Assembly (NCBI GenBank): GCA_019916065.1
Contig: CM034236.1
Span: 12,973,167-13,037,166 of the forward strand
DNA length: 64,000 bases
Reading direction: 5' to 3'
Origin: Vitellaria paradoxa
Lineage: Eukaryota > Streptophyta > Magnoliopsida > Ericales > Sapotaceae
The position numbers and the translations under genes are program-made. The notes under the pieces are model-generated. The model was not told the origin of the DNA. It made no database searches and saw only the letters and a program-made list of their open reading frames with translations. Shown in pieces: positions 22,935 through 33,727 of this stretch. Position 1 is the first letter of the stretch, and each line of letters starts with the position of its first letter.

Positions 22935-24352
22935 CACTACTAGAAATACAAGTTTTGGTGGATTGAAAAGTCGGGCAACTGCCTTTTTGGCAATTGCAGA
23001 CGGTGTATTAGCGACCACTTTTGGTGGTCGCAAAATTAGAGGTCGCTGCTAATTATCGGCAGTTAGAGTATTCGCGATGGAAATATTCGCGCGACTGTTG
23101 TAAATAGTCGCTAATATGTCATGCGTGTTGCTTTAGCGACCGTCAAGAGTGGTCGCTAATACTACCATTATATTCTGCACAGAACCTCTTTTTCTCCCTC
23201 TCTTCTTTCTTTTTCCCTCCCCTTCTCTCTCTTTTCCCTCGCCGCCCTCTTCTCCTGCGTCCAACTCTCTAGCCTCTCTCGCCATCGTTCGCCACCATCG
23301 CCATCGTCAGATAAGTCCTCTCCTTCCTCATTCATCGTCCATCCTTCTCCCTCGTTAGTTTGCAATCTCTCTCTCTAACTCTCTCTTTTTTTTGTTTTGT
23401 TTTCCAATTTTGGTGTTTTTATTTTGGCCGAATATGGAACTGGGAAAAAAATAGTAACTCTATTCCTTCCTCAGGTATTTTTTTTATACTATTTTTTAAA
23501 ATTTTTTTGTTCTTGCATGTGAATGGAACTGGGATATATATATATATATATATATACTAGTAATTGCCTGTACACTTAAAAGTATAGAAATATAATTTGC
23601 TGTGTAAGTAATTCAAATTTAAATTTATAAAGCAAATTTACATAAAAAAATGTAAAAATAACCTATAAAAATAAAAATATTAATCAGAAAAGATTAAGGT
23701 ATAAAATTTTATTATTTATTACAAATATTATCACATTTTTTAAAATATTAATTTAAAATCTTTTATATAAAAAGTAATAAAAAAATATGGGAAGAGTGAG
23801 AGAAAAAGAAAAATAATCCTGATCATTTAACAAATTCAAAAGTTGAAAATATCTCAAATTCAAAATTTTAAATTAATTTCCTTATTATATAAATGACACA
23901 TAATGTCAAAGTGTATGTTACATTTTCTAAAATATTAATTTAAAATATTTTATATAAAAAAGTATTAAAAAATATGAGAAGAATGAGAGAAAAAGAAAAA
24001 ATAAGTAGGACTTTTGCGACCGCCTCTAACATTCGCTAATAACCAAAAAAAAAAAAAAAGAAGTCACTACTGTCCACTTGCCAAATGGTGGGGAATTGGC
24101 GCCAAGTTCATAGGAAAGAAGTAGTGACCACTTCTAGCTATTAGTGAGCGCTAATGATGATCGCAAAAGCCCTAAGCATTAACTCACCAGCGGTCACTAT
24201 TACTGTCGCAAATACATTAGCAACTACCAAAGCAGTCGCTAATAATTTTTAGCGACGAGGTAAATGCGACCCCTTGTCAACAGTCGCCAAGCCATCGCTA
24301 AAACATATTAGTGACTACTTTGGCATTTTTAAAACGCCATTTTTCAGTAGTG
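22935..24352. mobile_element. non-autonomous CACTA (En/Spm) transposon, 1418 bp
   Basis: It begins CACTACTAGAAATA and ends TTTTTCAGTAGTG, the CACTA...TAGTG termini of this superfamily. GAA flanks both ends (22932-22934, 24353-24355), the expected 3-bp target duplication. Subterminal repeats of TTAGCGAC / GTCGCTAA type are dense in both ends; one pair forms a perfect 8-bp-stem hairpin at 23011-23031. There is no transposase. The interior holds a pyrimidine-rich, GC-richer segment (23170-23395) and an imperfect 187-bp tandem repeat (starts near 23741 and 23928). Confidence 0.88.
23156..23395 (+). other. GC-richer CT-rich insert within the CACTA element
   Basis: The stretch is strongly C/T-rich, with TCTCGCCATCGTTCGCCACC in the middle, quite unlike the flanking AT DNA. 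It looks like a captured gene leader (5' UTR) rather than transposon sequence. The plus-strand ORF across it is low-complexity P/S/L and is not credible as protein. The source gene is unknown. Confidence 0.4.
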
Positions 24353-24950
24353 GAATGAGATTATAATTGCTGCTCTTGCTATTAATTGGTGAGAACTCAA
24401 CAAATCTTCCTCTCCAATCTAGAGGAAAGGAAATACAGTTTGACTAGCTTTATCTGGCACCCATGTCGACCATGTCTTGGTAAATAGAAACTTTTCTCTG
24501 GTAACAACCTTTGTCAACATATCAATAGAATTCCGATCTATGTAAATCTTCATGAGCTTTAAAAGTGACTTTTTCTTAACCTCATGTATTCAATGATAAC
24601 AGATGTTAATGTGCTTTATCTAAGAATAGTTCATGATATTCTTGCTCAAAACTGGTGCACTTTGATTGTTACAATGAATAATATATTGATTCTATTCTTA
24701 GCTCAATTCTTAGATAATTCTCTTTTACCAGAGAATTTTTTTTCTTCGTTATGCTATAATAATATACTCAACCTCTATATATATAGTAGATAGAACTATA
24801 CATTTTTGTAATTTTAACTGCCATAAGACAGCACCCCCTGCAAAAGTAAACACAAAGGGTGGAGTACTTTTCCCATAATTATGGTCCCATATCATCTTTG
24901 CATCTGTGTAGCCTTCCAAAATTGGCTCTAAAATCTTAAAACACACGCAT
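24353..24950 (-). pseudogene. Tnt1/Tork-like copia relic (RNase H end plus LTR start)
   Basis: On the minus strand, the segment ILEGYTDA..IWDHNYGKST and FTFAGGAVLWQLKLQKC matches the RNase H domain of copia pol. It continues through CNNQSA..LSKN, IKHI and SIDMLTKVV with many stops. A purine tract then leads to an LTR start TGTTGAGTTCTCACC at 24402. Only about 550 bp of the internal region survive. The CACTA element at 22935 interrupts its LTR. Confidence 0.72.
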
Positions 24951-25282
24951 CATTTTAAGTGCCCTTGAGATATTTCATTATGGGAAGACCAATTAGAGGC
25001 GATGGTGGAAAAAATGAACATGGGAACTTCCAGCCAGACAAAAAATTTTACTGGGCTCAAAATGCAACTAACTCCATTTGAAAACAAAATTTTTCAGTAG
25101 TTTGTTTTTATTATGGATTCATTGTGTACGTTTGTTTCTAATTTTCAACATTTTGTCTTGTTGATTACTTCTACTTCTTATTATATTTTGATGGAACTTT
25201 TAATTTACCTTTTACCTAGTCTGACTGTTGAAAATTTAAGTGGTCCTAATTTCTAGTGTTGAAAGTTAAATCTCGAAAATAT

Positions 25283-26563
25283 GGGCAGAAGTATAAAGAG
25301 GCTAAGGTGGGGTGTAACTCAGATAAAATTTTGGCCCAAATTTTTTTAGTAGTAATAGTATAAAATATTTTAGTCTAATTATTTATAATCCAGATAATAC
25401 CTAACTCATAACCCAAGTATATTTTAAATTCTAGTCTAATTATTTATAACCTAAGTAATGTTTAGCCCATAGTTTAAATACATTTTAAAAATTAAAATAA
25501 ATTAAAAGTCTTAAAGATTAAAACAAATCAGGTCAAAAATTTAGACTACCTACTTATGCTTGAGTAAAACTTCATAATTCTTTTACCTTTTCAGTTCTCT
25601 CTCTCTATCTCCCCCCCTTTACGCGTGCGCGCGCGCAGGGGATTTTGTGATTTTCTAATAAACCAATTTTTATCGATTTTTACTCTTTATAGTTCTAACT
25701 TTTTTGTGTTGGTTAGGGTATAAATGCTCATTGCTTGTTTTTTTTTTTTTTTTTTACTATTTGATTAGATATTATATTATATATATAATTAAAATGTTTC
25801 TAGTTGTCTTTATGTTAGAAAGTTTGTTTGATGTTTTTTTTTTTTAAGGGGGAGAGAGGAAGTTTATTTGATGCCTTTATTAATTTTCTTCTCTGCTTTT
25901 GGGGCTGTTTAGTGGTTTTGTTTTTCTATCTTTTGCCATGCTGTCAAAAAAAAAAAAAAAAAGAAAGGGCTAATTACATTTATTATATCATCTTTTGTGA
26001 TTTCAAATTATTATAAGTTGTATATATATAGACAAATATCTATATCAAAATTCCCTTTTCAGTTGCAGAAGTATAACAATTCAACTTATTTCAGAGCTAT
26101 TACTGGAGACTTAGGCTATTGTTAATAGAATTGGAAAAGCTTAAAGGTTAGTTTATTCAATCTCAATGTACAATATATAATCTAGAAGAAATACATGTAC
26201 AAATTGATAGATCTCATCAATGGACCCACATTTGTGTTGGTGGAGATGAGTGAGAGAGATAATTAATTGAATTATGTCTATGATATTAATGTGTATAATT
26301 ATTCTCTAAAACATCAAAAGGTGCAGTTTCAATAATGTGTGTTACTTTTGTCTTCTATTTACTATTTTATATACACTTAAATTTTATTATTTATGTTTGA
26401 GCTTTATTTTTTTTCATACTCTGTCTTGTATATTTAGATTGAGTGTTTTATAATTAAGTTGGCAAATTTGTATATTTAGATTGATAGTAAATGATGACGA
26501 AAAAAATTCATCGCTATTTGATAGCTTAGAGTTAAAAAAAAAAAAAAAATTCTAACTCTGCCC
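25283..26563. mobile_element. 1.28-kb insertion present in duplicate A only
   Basis: Block B runs without a gap from the AAAGTTGAATC word to ATACAAACAG, whereas copy A has about 1.28 kb between the equivalents. The insert begins GGGCAGA (25283) and ends TCTGCCC (26563), short inverted termini. The interior is AT-rich with poly-T tracts and an alternating (CG)n run near 25627, and has no gene. Superfamily unknown. Confidence 0.5.
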
Positions 26564-26784
26564 TTACTCACAAAAAATACAAACAATTGATAATAATATG
26601 AAGACTGCAGATGTGTATATATATATATATATATGGTCAAACCAAGCATAGAAATACAGACTAATAATGAAAGGTGAACAAGTACTAGACAGTTTATTAT
26701 TTTTAATTTTAATCTACAGCTAGCTAGCTAGCAAGCGATCTTAACATGGTAAAGACTGGTAGATGGAGGCTTCCTGGTAGGGAA

Positions 26785-26907
26785 TTAATCTCCATGCTTG
26801 TGGTATTCATCTACTTCAATATCTTCAGTCATTGGTGGTTTATGCGTTAGGGGCAGTTTTAGTCCCTTAGGTGGTTTTGGTCCAAAGGATGGTTTTCTTT
26901 TACCATC
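26785..26907 (-). pseudogene. 3' fragment of split proline-rich protein gene (copy A)
   Basis: Reads DGKRKPSFGPKPPKGLK, THKPPMTEDIEVDE and a short tail YHKHGD before a stop. It matches residues 60-93 of the intact copy-B protein (EDGHRPSYRPKPP to HKPPMTEDVEVDDG). The third repeat module of copy B is missing, replaced by the short tail. The 5' part of the gene lies at 33728-33889, separated by about 6.8 kb of inserted DNA. The downstream flank (26640-26780) matches the copy-B 3' flank, including CTACAGCTAGCTAGCAAGCG. Confidence 0.75.
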
Positions 26908-27523
26908 TGATTACGCTTGAAAAACGTAATCATAAATCTTGATTTCTATACTAATACTAGTAATTTATGTTTTAATATATTTATTTTAATTTAATTTTGT
27001 TTATTTATGTAGGTTTTAATAAAAAAAAAAATACACTAAAATCGCTTGTTGGAACAGGATAGATGCATTTTTGACATAAAAAGAGTTCTAGAAATTAAAA
27101 GTGGCCTTCATCAAAATTGTAGTGGACATCTCAAACTTTTTAGAAAGTTATTATAGGACAAAATTCGAGTTCGTTTGAGCATTGAAACATTGCTCAAAAT
27201 TTAGGGCTAGAAAATTGTACAAATCCTAATTGCGGTAGCATTTGGAGCATATCTTACGTTTTTTAGGTCCAATTGAGGTGATTCAAAAGTCCAAATTCAA
27301 GTACACATTCTTAGCAACAACTTTTATAAAGAGCCTCTTTGCTCTATCTACCTCAAAATCAACTTACAGTGTTCCACAATTCAAAATTCTTTGAATGATT
27401 CAGCACGACACCTTGTCAGTGTTTTGGCCATAGCTTTTCACTCACAACTCTAATTGATGCAATTCTTTCTGGGTTAGAAAGAAAACTCGAAGAGATACAA
27501 CTTTTGTGTTGGAGCTAAAGATT
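26908..27523 (+). mobile_element. left part of LTR-like insertion in the proline-rich gene
   Basis: Together with 32594-33721 this forms about 1.74 kb of non-gene DNA, itself interrupted by the copia element. It starts TGATTACG, with a perfect inverted CGTAATCA at 26925-26932 (hairpin). No ORF. Its partner's end resembles a Ty3-type LTR, so a solo LTR is my best guess. The target duplication is not resolved. Confidence 0.4.
27519..27523 (+). repeat. target-site duplication AGATT, left
   Basis: Five bases directly before the first LTR base; the identical AGATT follows the right LTR at 32589-32593. Confidence 0.8.
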
Positions 27524-27724
27524 TATCATGGCATGTGTACATTTGATTAAAATATGACATATTTGTATAACTTATTTTTAGGAAGATATTATTTGGGTAG
27601 CTTGATTATAGGGCTTTAGATGGATACACAATGGCCTATATAAACTTGTATAGCCTTCTGTAATATGCAATGCAGTGCAGTATATTTTCTTATTCCCAAT
27701 TTCTTTCCTCTCTCCTGTTTGACA
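27524..27724 (+). repeat. 5' LTR of copia element 1
   Basis: 201 bp, beginning TATCATGGCATG and ending CTGTTTGACA. The termini are TA...CA rather than the usual TG...CA. CTATATAAAC (about 27635) is a plausible LTR TATA box. Confidence 0.88.
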
Positions 27725-27736
27725 TGGTATCAGAGC
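27725..27736 (+). other. primer-binding site for initiator Met tRNA
   Basis: TGGTATCAGAGC follows the LTR directly. It is complementary to the 3' part of plant initiator methionine tRNA and is the standard copia primer site. Confidence 0.92.
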
Positions 27737-27869
27737 AAAAGAATATCCTAGGATTTCCTTGATTTCCTTCATCCACTACTTTGTCTCTTTGCCTACCAAC
27801 TTTTGCTACTTTGATTTCCTTCATCTGCCACTTTGATTTCCTTCCTTTGTTTTTTTGACAATCAAAGAG

Positions 27870-29044
27870 ATGGCAATGACTACTACCAATGAAACCGACA
27901 ATGTTTCTCCTCTTCTCAAACATATCTCTGATTTTCTTCTCCTTACTTCATCCACTTCGCTGATCACCCTCGGTCAGCCCTTATCGACCCCCCTTTGACA
28001 GGCAACAATTATTTGTCATGGATGTGATATGTCCGAATGGCTTTGAATGCCAAGAATAACCTTGGTTTTATAGATGGTTCTCTGCCCAAACCAAGTGATG
28101 ATTCTGTTGGGGCCAGTCTCTGGGGATATTGTGCCGATATGGTGTTGTTATGGCTTCTCAATAGTATTGATAAAACCCTATCCAACAGTCTCTTATATTG
28201 CCAAACCTTTCATATTCTATGGCTAGAATTGGAGACCCGATTCTCTCATAATAACAACCCTATTATTTTCTGTCTCAAACGCTCCATTGCTACCCTACGC
28301 CAAGACAATCTATTCATCACCCAATATTATAACCACATCAAGGAGCTTTGGGATAAACTTGATGATATCCAACCGGTTCAAACTTGCACTTGTGGAGCAC
28401 TTAAAATCTTGAATGATTTGCAAACCTCCGAGCGAGTATTTCAATTCCTCATGGGATTGAATGACTCATACCATCAAATCCGCAGCCAAATTCTTGCTAT
28501 GGATCTGCTCCCGGCTGTCAACAAAGTGCATTCCATTCTTCTTCAAGAAGAAAGTCAGTGCCTCTTGCATATGTCTTCATTAAACCGTGGTGCCTCAGCT
28601 ATAGCAGTTTCTCGAGTCAATAATCCCTTGTTGCCTACACCACCGACTCATTTGGCCATCAAACCTCCTGTCACATGCGACCATTGCGGCAATACTGGAC
28701 ATACCAAATCTTGGTGTCACCATATTATCGGATTCCCACCAGGATGGAATAAACGCCCAAATAATCGTAACAATCGCAAAAACAAGCCATCTTCTGGTTC
28801 ACAAATTGCAGGCCAACAAGTTCCAGCCCAATTTTTCATGGGACAGTTGGCTTTAGCTCATCTGGCTTCAGCCCATCATGGTCTAAATCATCCTCATATG
28901 CTTCTGGGACAGCCCAGCCCTACTCTAGGCCACTTAAATCAGCTCCCTAGTTCGAATCAGCCTACGCAACCATTAGTTTGCATAGCACAACATTTATCTA
29001 GTCCGAAATCTTCAGTCATGGGCTCATCCAATGTTGGATTTTTT
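27870..29044 (+). pseudogene. copia 1 gag (frameshifted)
   Basis: The likely original start is the ATG at 27870, giving MAMTTTNETDN; that frame ends at a TGA near 27999 because of a frameshift. The next frame has an in-frame TGA (28026-28028). From 28037, 336 codons are open and hold the capsid region (LWLELETRFSHNNNPI, YYNHIKELWDKLDD, SERVFQFLMGLNDSY). A zinc knuckle CDHCGNTGHTKSWCH follows near residues 213-227. The frame breaks at a T7 run (29039-29045) before the protease. A functional element would form virus-like particles with this protein; this copy cannot make it intact. Confidence 0.85.
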
Positions 29045-30700
29045 TAACTCAGCATCACCTGCAGAAACTTTGACCAAAGCCGAGCTCCAACAACTTCAGA
29101 ATTTCACCACTCAACAGTCTACCAATTTTGTTGGTGAAACCATTCTTGCTTCCACATCGTTTTATTTCCCTAATAATATTTGGATTATAGATAGCGATGC
29201 TTCAGATCACATGACCCCGAATTTATCTTTTTTTAATTCTTTTTATCTTAATACTCATTATTCACCTGTTTGTCTTCCTTCGGGATCATCACAAGCTGTT
29301 AGCCACATAGGTGATATTATTTTATCTCCTCGCATCACCCTATTTGACACATTGCATATTCCCAACTTTCACTTTAATCTTCTTTCTATCTCTAAACTCA
29401 CTAAAACTTTAAACTGTATTGTGCTATTTTTTCTCACTTTTTGTGTTTTTTAGGACCTAACCTCAAAGAGGCTGATTGGAGTGGGTGAGACACACAATGG
29501 ACTTTACTACTTGAGGACCGAGTCACCCCATGCCCTCGTCTCAACTCAAACAATTTCATTTGACACTCACCGCCGACTTGGCCACCTATCTCATTTTGTC
29601 TTACAAAAATTTATTTCTGCTTCTAATAAAAATGAACATTGTGATGCCTGTTTAAAAGGCAAACATATTAGATTTCCTTTTCGGTCAATTCCAAATCAAA
29701 GTAGTATTCTTTTTGAAAGAATTTTTTATGATATTTGGGTGGTTATCAAACTCCCTCTACAAGTGGTGCACATTATTTCTTAACTATTGTGGATGAGTTT
29801 ACTCGTATGTCATGGGTTTATTTGATGCAATTTAAGTTAGACACTCTTTCAAAGCTCCGCATTTTCTTTCACATGGTCACCACTCAATTTAACTCCAAAA
29901 TTAAATTTTTCCGATCTAACAATGGTTCTGAATTTACCGCTGGTCCCACACAATCTTTCTTTCATGAGCATAGTGTTCATCATGAATTTACCGCTGGTCC
30001 CACACAATCTTTCTCTCATGAGCATGGTGTTCATCATGAACTTACCTGCGTTGACACTCCACAACAAAATGGGGTGGCTGAACGCAAACATCAACACATG
30101 CTCAGTGTTGCTCGGTGTTTACGCTTTCAAGCACATCTTCTTTTATTTTTTTGGGGAGAATGCATTCTCACTGCTGTTTATTTAATCAACCGAACACCCT
30201 CTCGCACTCTCAATCTTGTCTCACCTAATGAACGCCTTTATCATAAACCACCCCCTTACGACCATTTGCGTGTTTTCGGTTGCTTGTGCTATGCTCAAAC
30301 GCTTAAGGCTAATCGTGATAAATTCCAGCCCTGTGGTGTCCCTTGTCTCTTCTTAGGATACCCTCCACACCACCATGGCTACCGTGTGTATGATTTGACC
30401 ACTAAAAAAATGATCATCTCCTGTGATGTCACTTTTCTTGAAAACATTTTTCCTTATGCCTCCCCCTCTCATAACCTACCAATTGCATCAAGTCCTACGC
30501 CTACACCAGTCCTACCACTTCCCCTGCTTGAAATTCCAGTCACAGAATCCCCACCTTCAAACACTGTCTTCCCCGCTGTCCAAAATAATTCCATAGTTTC
30601 TGATTTACCTGACTCTTCCTCTACTCTACAGTCACAGTCAGATGTTTTTACCTCCTACCGCCCATGTCGTACCATTCATCCACCTCCCCGCATTCGCGAT
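29031..30700 (+). pseudogene. copia 1 protease and integrase (inactivated)
   Basis: The protease segment has WIIDSDASDHMT; the expected active-site triad is DSG, so the third position (29196-29198) reads Asp and activity should be lost. An in-frame TAG at 29451 follows. The pre-integrase zinc region has GLYYL, HRRLGHLS and CDACLKGKH. A one-base loss near 29736 shifts the frame. The integrase core resumes with HYFLTIVDEFTRMSWVYLM and TPQQNGVAERKHQ. The second catalytic Asp is Asn in RSNNGSEF (29918-29920). A 54-bp tandem duplication (29930-30037) adds 18 residues right after it. The C-terminal VFGCLCYA and FLGYPPHHHGYRVYDL are normal. Confidence 0.88.
29930..30037 (+). repeat. 54-bp tandem duplication inside integrase
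   Basis: 29930-29983 and 29984-30037 are the same 54 bp with only a few differences, each encoding EFTAGPTQSF.HEH.VHH. Other copia integrases have a single unit between the DNG and the PQQNG motifs. Confidence 0.92.
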
Positions 30701-32379
30701 TATGTCTGTCCTACTTTACCCTCAGCCTCTAGAGTGCCCTCACCAACTTCAACCACAACTTCAGGTACAATTCACCCATTTTCTAATTTTATCTCTTATT
30801 CTTGTTTTTCAAGAAAACATTTTGCTTTTTTGTTTGCTCTTTCTCAGCACAATGAGCCCTCTTCGTATTCTCAAGCCATCACGCAACCTCATTGGCGTGA
30901 AACTATCTATGCTAAACTTCATACTTTAGAGGCCAATCACACTTGGACTCTCCTTTAGGAAAAAAATCGATTGGTTGCAAATGGATTTTTAAAACAAAAT
31001 TGAAAGTAGACGGTTTTGTTGAGCGATATAAAGCTCAGCTCATTGCTAAAGGTTACACTCAAATTGAGGGCCTTGATTACCATGATACTTTTGCTCCGAT
31101 GGCTAAATTAGTCACCGTCTGATGTGTTCTTGCCATTGCCGCTGCTTGCAACTGGCACCTCCACCAACTTGATGTTCACAATGCATTCCTTCATGGTGAT
31201 CTCCATGAGGAAGTTTACATAACCTTGCCTCCTGGATATGCTAGCAAGGGGGAGACTCGTGTTTGTCGCTTACATAAATCACTATATGGACTCAAACATG
31301 CCTCTCGCAATTGGTATGCCAAACTTTCTTCTGTTTTATGCAATGCAGGTTTTACTCAATCCCAAGCCGATCATTCTCTTTTCACATGTACCCGAGGAGA
31401 TTCCTTTACAACCATATTAATATATGTGGATGATCTTTTAGTCGTCGGTAATGATTTGGCTGTAATAACTTTTATCAAACAAGTCCTTGCAGAAAAGTTT
31501 AAAATTAAAGATCTTGGCATTCTCACATATTTTATGGATATTGAAGTTGCTCACTCTTCTTCTGGCATCTTTATTAATCAACGCAAATACAACCTGGACA
31601 TCCTTATTGACTCTGGACAAATCGGGTGTTGCCCTGCTAAATTTCCCATGGAGCAACAGTTGAAACTCTCAGCTACTGATGATGATCTTGTACCTGATTC
31701 GAGCATCTATCGATGCCTCATTGGATGCCTTATCTACCTCAACATCTCTCGACCAGACATAACATTCTCTGTTAACCTGCTTAGCCAATTTATGCACACT
31801 CCTTGTACCCATCATTATGATGTTGCCCTTCGAGTCCTACGTTATTTGAAAGGGACACCTGGTCTTGGTCTTCTGTTTCCTTCCCAATGTGACTTCCAGG
31901 TATCTGCCTACTCTGATTCTGATTGGACCAGCTGTCCCATGACACGCAGATCCACTACTAGTTTCTTTATCACATTGGGTGCCAGTCCTATCTCTTGGCG
32001 TACTAAAAAATAAAGTGTTGTTTCCCCTTCCTCTGCTGAAGCTAAGTATCGTGCCATGGCTTCCACCACTTGTGAACTCATTTGGTTACGAAATCTACTA
32101 TTTGACCTCACCATTTCTCATCGAAAACCCATGCAACTTCATTGTGACAACCAGGCTACTTTGCATATTACTCGAAATCCAGTTTTCCATGAACGCAGTA
32201 AACACGTTGAAATTAATTGTCACTTCATTCAGGAAAATCTTTGAGCTGGCCTCATTTCTCTTCACCATATCTCCTCCAAAGTTTAACCTGCTGATATTTT
32301 TATTAAGGCTCTTGGTGTTGATCCTTTTCGAATTATCTCTTCTAAGTTGGGCATTATAGACCTCCATGCTCCAACTTGA
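30701..32379 (+). pseudogene. copia 1 reverse transcriptase and RNase H (inactivated)
   Basis: After the Ser/Pro-rich linker the frame shifts near 30950, just before the RT start. The open frame then shows [54 protein letters not shown] and the catalytic YVDDLLVVG. RNase H shows YSDSDWTSCPMTRRSTT, SWRTKK, AMASTTCELIWLRNLL, LHCDNQAT and HVEINCHFI. In-frame stops lie at 31120 (TGA), 32011 (TAA), 32242 (TGA) and 32284 (TAA). The natural end is the TGA at 32377-32379, overlapping the polypurine tract. All catalytic RT motifs visible are intact, but translation would stop early. Confidence 0.9.
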
Positions 32380-32386
32380 GGGGGAG
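32378..32386 (+). other. polypurine tract of copia 1
   Basis: GAGGGGGAG abuts the right LTR and would prime plus-strand DNA synthesis. Confidence 0.88.
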
Positions 32387-32588
32387 TATTATGGCATGTG
32401 TATATTTGATTAAAATATGACATATTTGTATAACTTATTTTTAGGAAGATACTATTTGGGTAGCTTGATTATAGGGCTTTAGTTGGATACACAATAGCCT
32501 ATATAAACTTGTATAGCCTTCTATAATATGCAATGTAGTGCAGTATATTTTCCTTATTCCCAATTTCTTTCTCCTCTCCTGTTTGACA
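32387..32588 (+). repeat. 3' LTR of copia element 1
   Basis: 202 bp, beginning TATTATGGCATG and ending CTGTTTGACA, roughly 95% identical to the 5' LTR. AGATT follows at 32589-32593. Confidence 0.88.
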
Positions 32589-32593
32589 AGATT

Positions 32594-33721
32594 GAATCTA
32601 CTGTCTATACACTTTGTTGGGCTATCCGAACAACAGTAGTTGTTGATACGCGATAAAAACTAGGTTTAGGATTTCGTTTCATGCTTATAAATACATATTT
32701 TGCAATGGCAGTCAGAGGCTTTTCTCTATATTTTTTTCAAATTCAGTTTTTCATTAATATAAGTTAGTTTAGAGAGATTTTTTTTTTGGCTTTGTTTTAT
32801 GGATTCAAGTTGGTGAATACGTCAATATATTACAGTTTCATTCAACGCTTTATCATGGAGTTCGTTTTCTTTCCATTATCTCTTTTTATTTATTGTTTTA
32901 TTACCATTTCCATGCTGGGCTAGATTTTTAATCTTGATTCAACTCATCCATGATGAGTGGATCCTTATTTGATGATTGGATATAATTGAATCCTCATATG
33001 TAATGTAAAACTTGTATGCTAAAGTTCATTTTTCTGAATTTTCATCTTCTTTCTTTTCAAAAGCTTTTGAAAACTTGTAATTTCGATCATATTTCATTAA
33101 AATCACTGATAACGTTACTTGATTAAAAGTTCCTTCATATTTTGAAATAAAGAAAAAGAAATTTGGACCAATGACAAACTTATTGAATATCTTTCTAATT
33201 TTTTTATCCTATACATTATTTTAAAACTGTGCTTTGGAATAATTATTTTAAGAATAATATCTTCCACTTTACTTTTCCTATACGTGAGCTGTAAATTGAG
33301 ATAAGAAAAAGCATCTAATTATAAAATAAAGAATCCACCCAAATTTGTAGGTTGGATCAAGATCTTTAATTATCTTGAATAAGTAATTTTATTGCTTTCA
33401 TTATTTTAGCTTAATTTAAGTTTCAATCTTACTTTTTTATTAATTAGAATAGAAATAATTTAAATTCTTGAATTTTGATTTAGTTTAATTTTTACAATTT
33501 ACTTTATTTAGTCATTAGTTAGTTAATCTAGACATTTCAAAACTTAAAACTAATTTTCGTGTCTTATTTTTAAAACGAAACCAGTAGGTAAAAGAATTTT
33601 GAAAACCTAGTCTTTAATCTTAAAGTTCTCTGTGGATACGATACTAGACTCACCAAGTAAACTTATACCGCATACTCTTATACTTAGGGGTTAATTCAGT
33701 TGCATTTTTATAAGACGGTCA
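32594..33721 (+). mobile_element. right part of LTR-like insertion in the proline-rich gene
   Basis: Continues 26908-27523 across the copia insertion. CTCTGTGGATACGATACTAGACTCACC (about 33629-33655) followed by TTATACCGCATAC resembles the 3' end of Athila/Tat-type LTRs; the terminal ACGGTCA is near 33721. The proline-rich coding sequence resumes at about 33728. No ORF. The solo-LTR interpretation is inference. Confidence 0.4.
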
Positions 33722-33727
33722 CTGTGT

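Larger units (their letters stand above)
24960..26907. repeat. segmental duplication block A2, 3' side (partner 46560-47300)
   Basis: GAACTTCCAGCC.GACAAAAAATTT, TTATGGATTCATTGT, GTCTGACTGTTGA, ATACAAACA.TTGATAATAA and CTACAGCTAGCTAGC occur in the same order as in 46600-46990. An insertion at 25283-26563 interrupts the similarity. Confidence 0.7.
27524..32588 (+). mobile_element. complete but defective Ty1/copia retrotransposon, 5065 bp
   Basis: Two LTRs of 201 and 202 bp, a primer-binding site, a polypurine tract and gag-pol in copia order (gag, protease, integrase, RT, RNase H) are all present, bounded by AGATT duplications. The LTRs differ by about nine substitutions and one indel by my count, so the insertion is not recent. 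The coding region carries several frameshifts and in-frame stops. The lineage looks Ale/Retrofit-like from the gag start (MALNAKN.LGFIDGS), moderately sure. Confidence 0.93.

Noticed and set aside
23149..23365. P/S/L-rich and E/R-rich ORFs in the CACTA element
   Set aside because: Low-complexity translations of a pyrimidine-rich tract on either strand, with no conserved motif.
29849..30097. Repetitive minus-strand ORF (GTSGKFMMNTMLM repeats)
   Set aside because: It is the antisense reading of the 54-bp duplication in the copia integrase.
27524..32588. Copia 1 as a possibly autonomous element
   Set aside because: Frameshifts in gag and pol, at least six in-frame stops, and altered protease and integrase catalytic residues.
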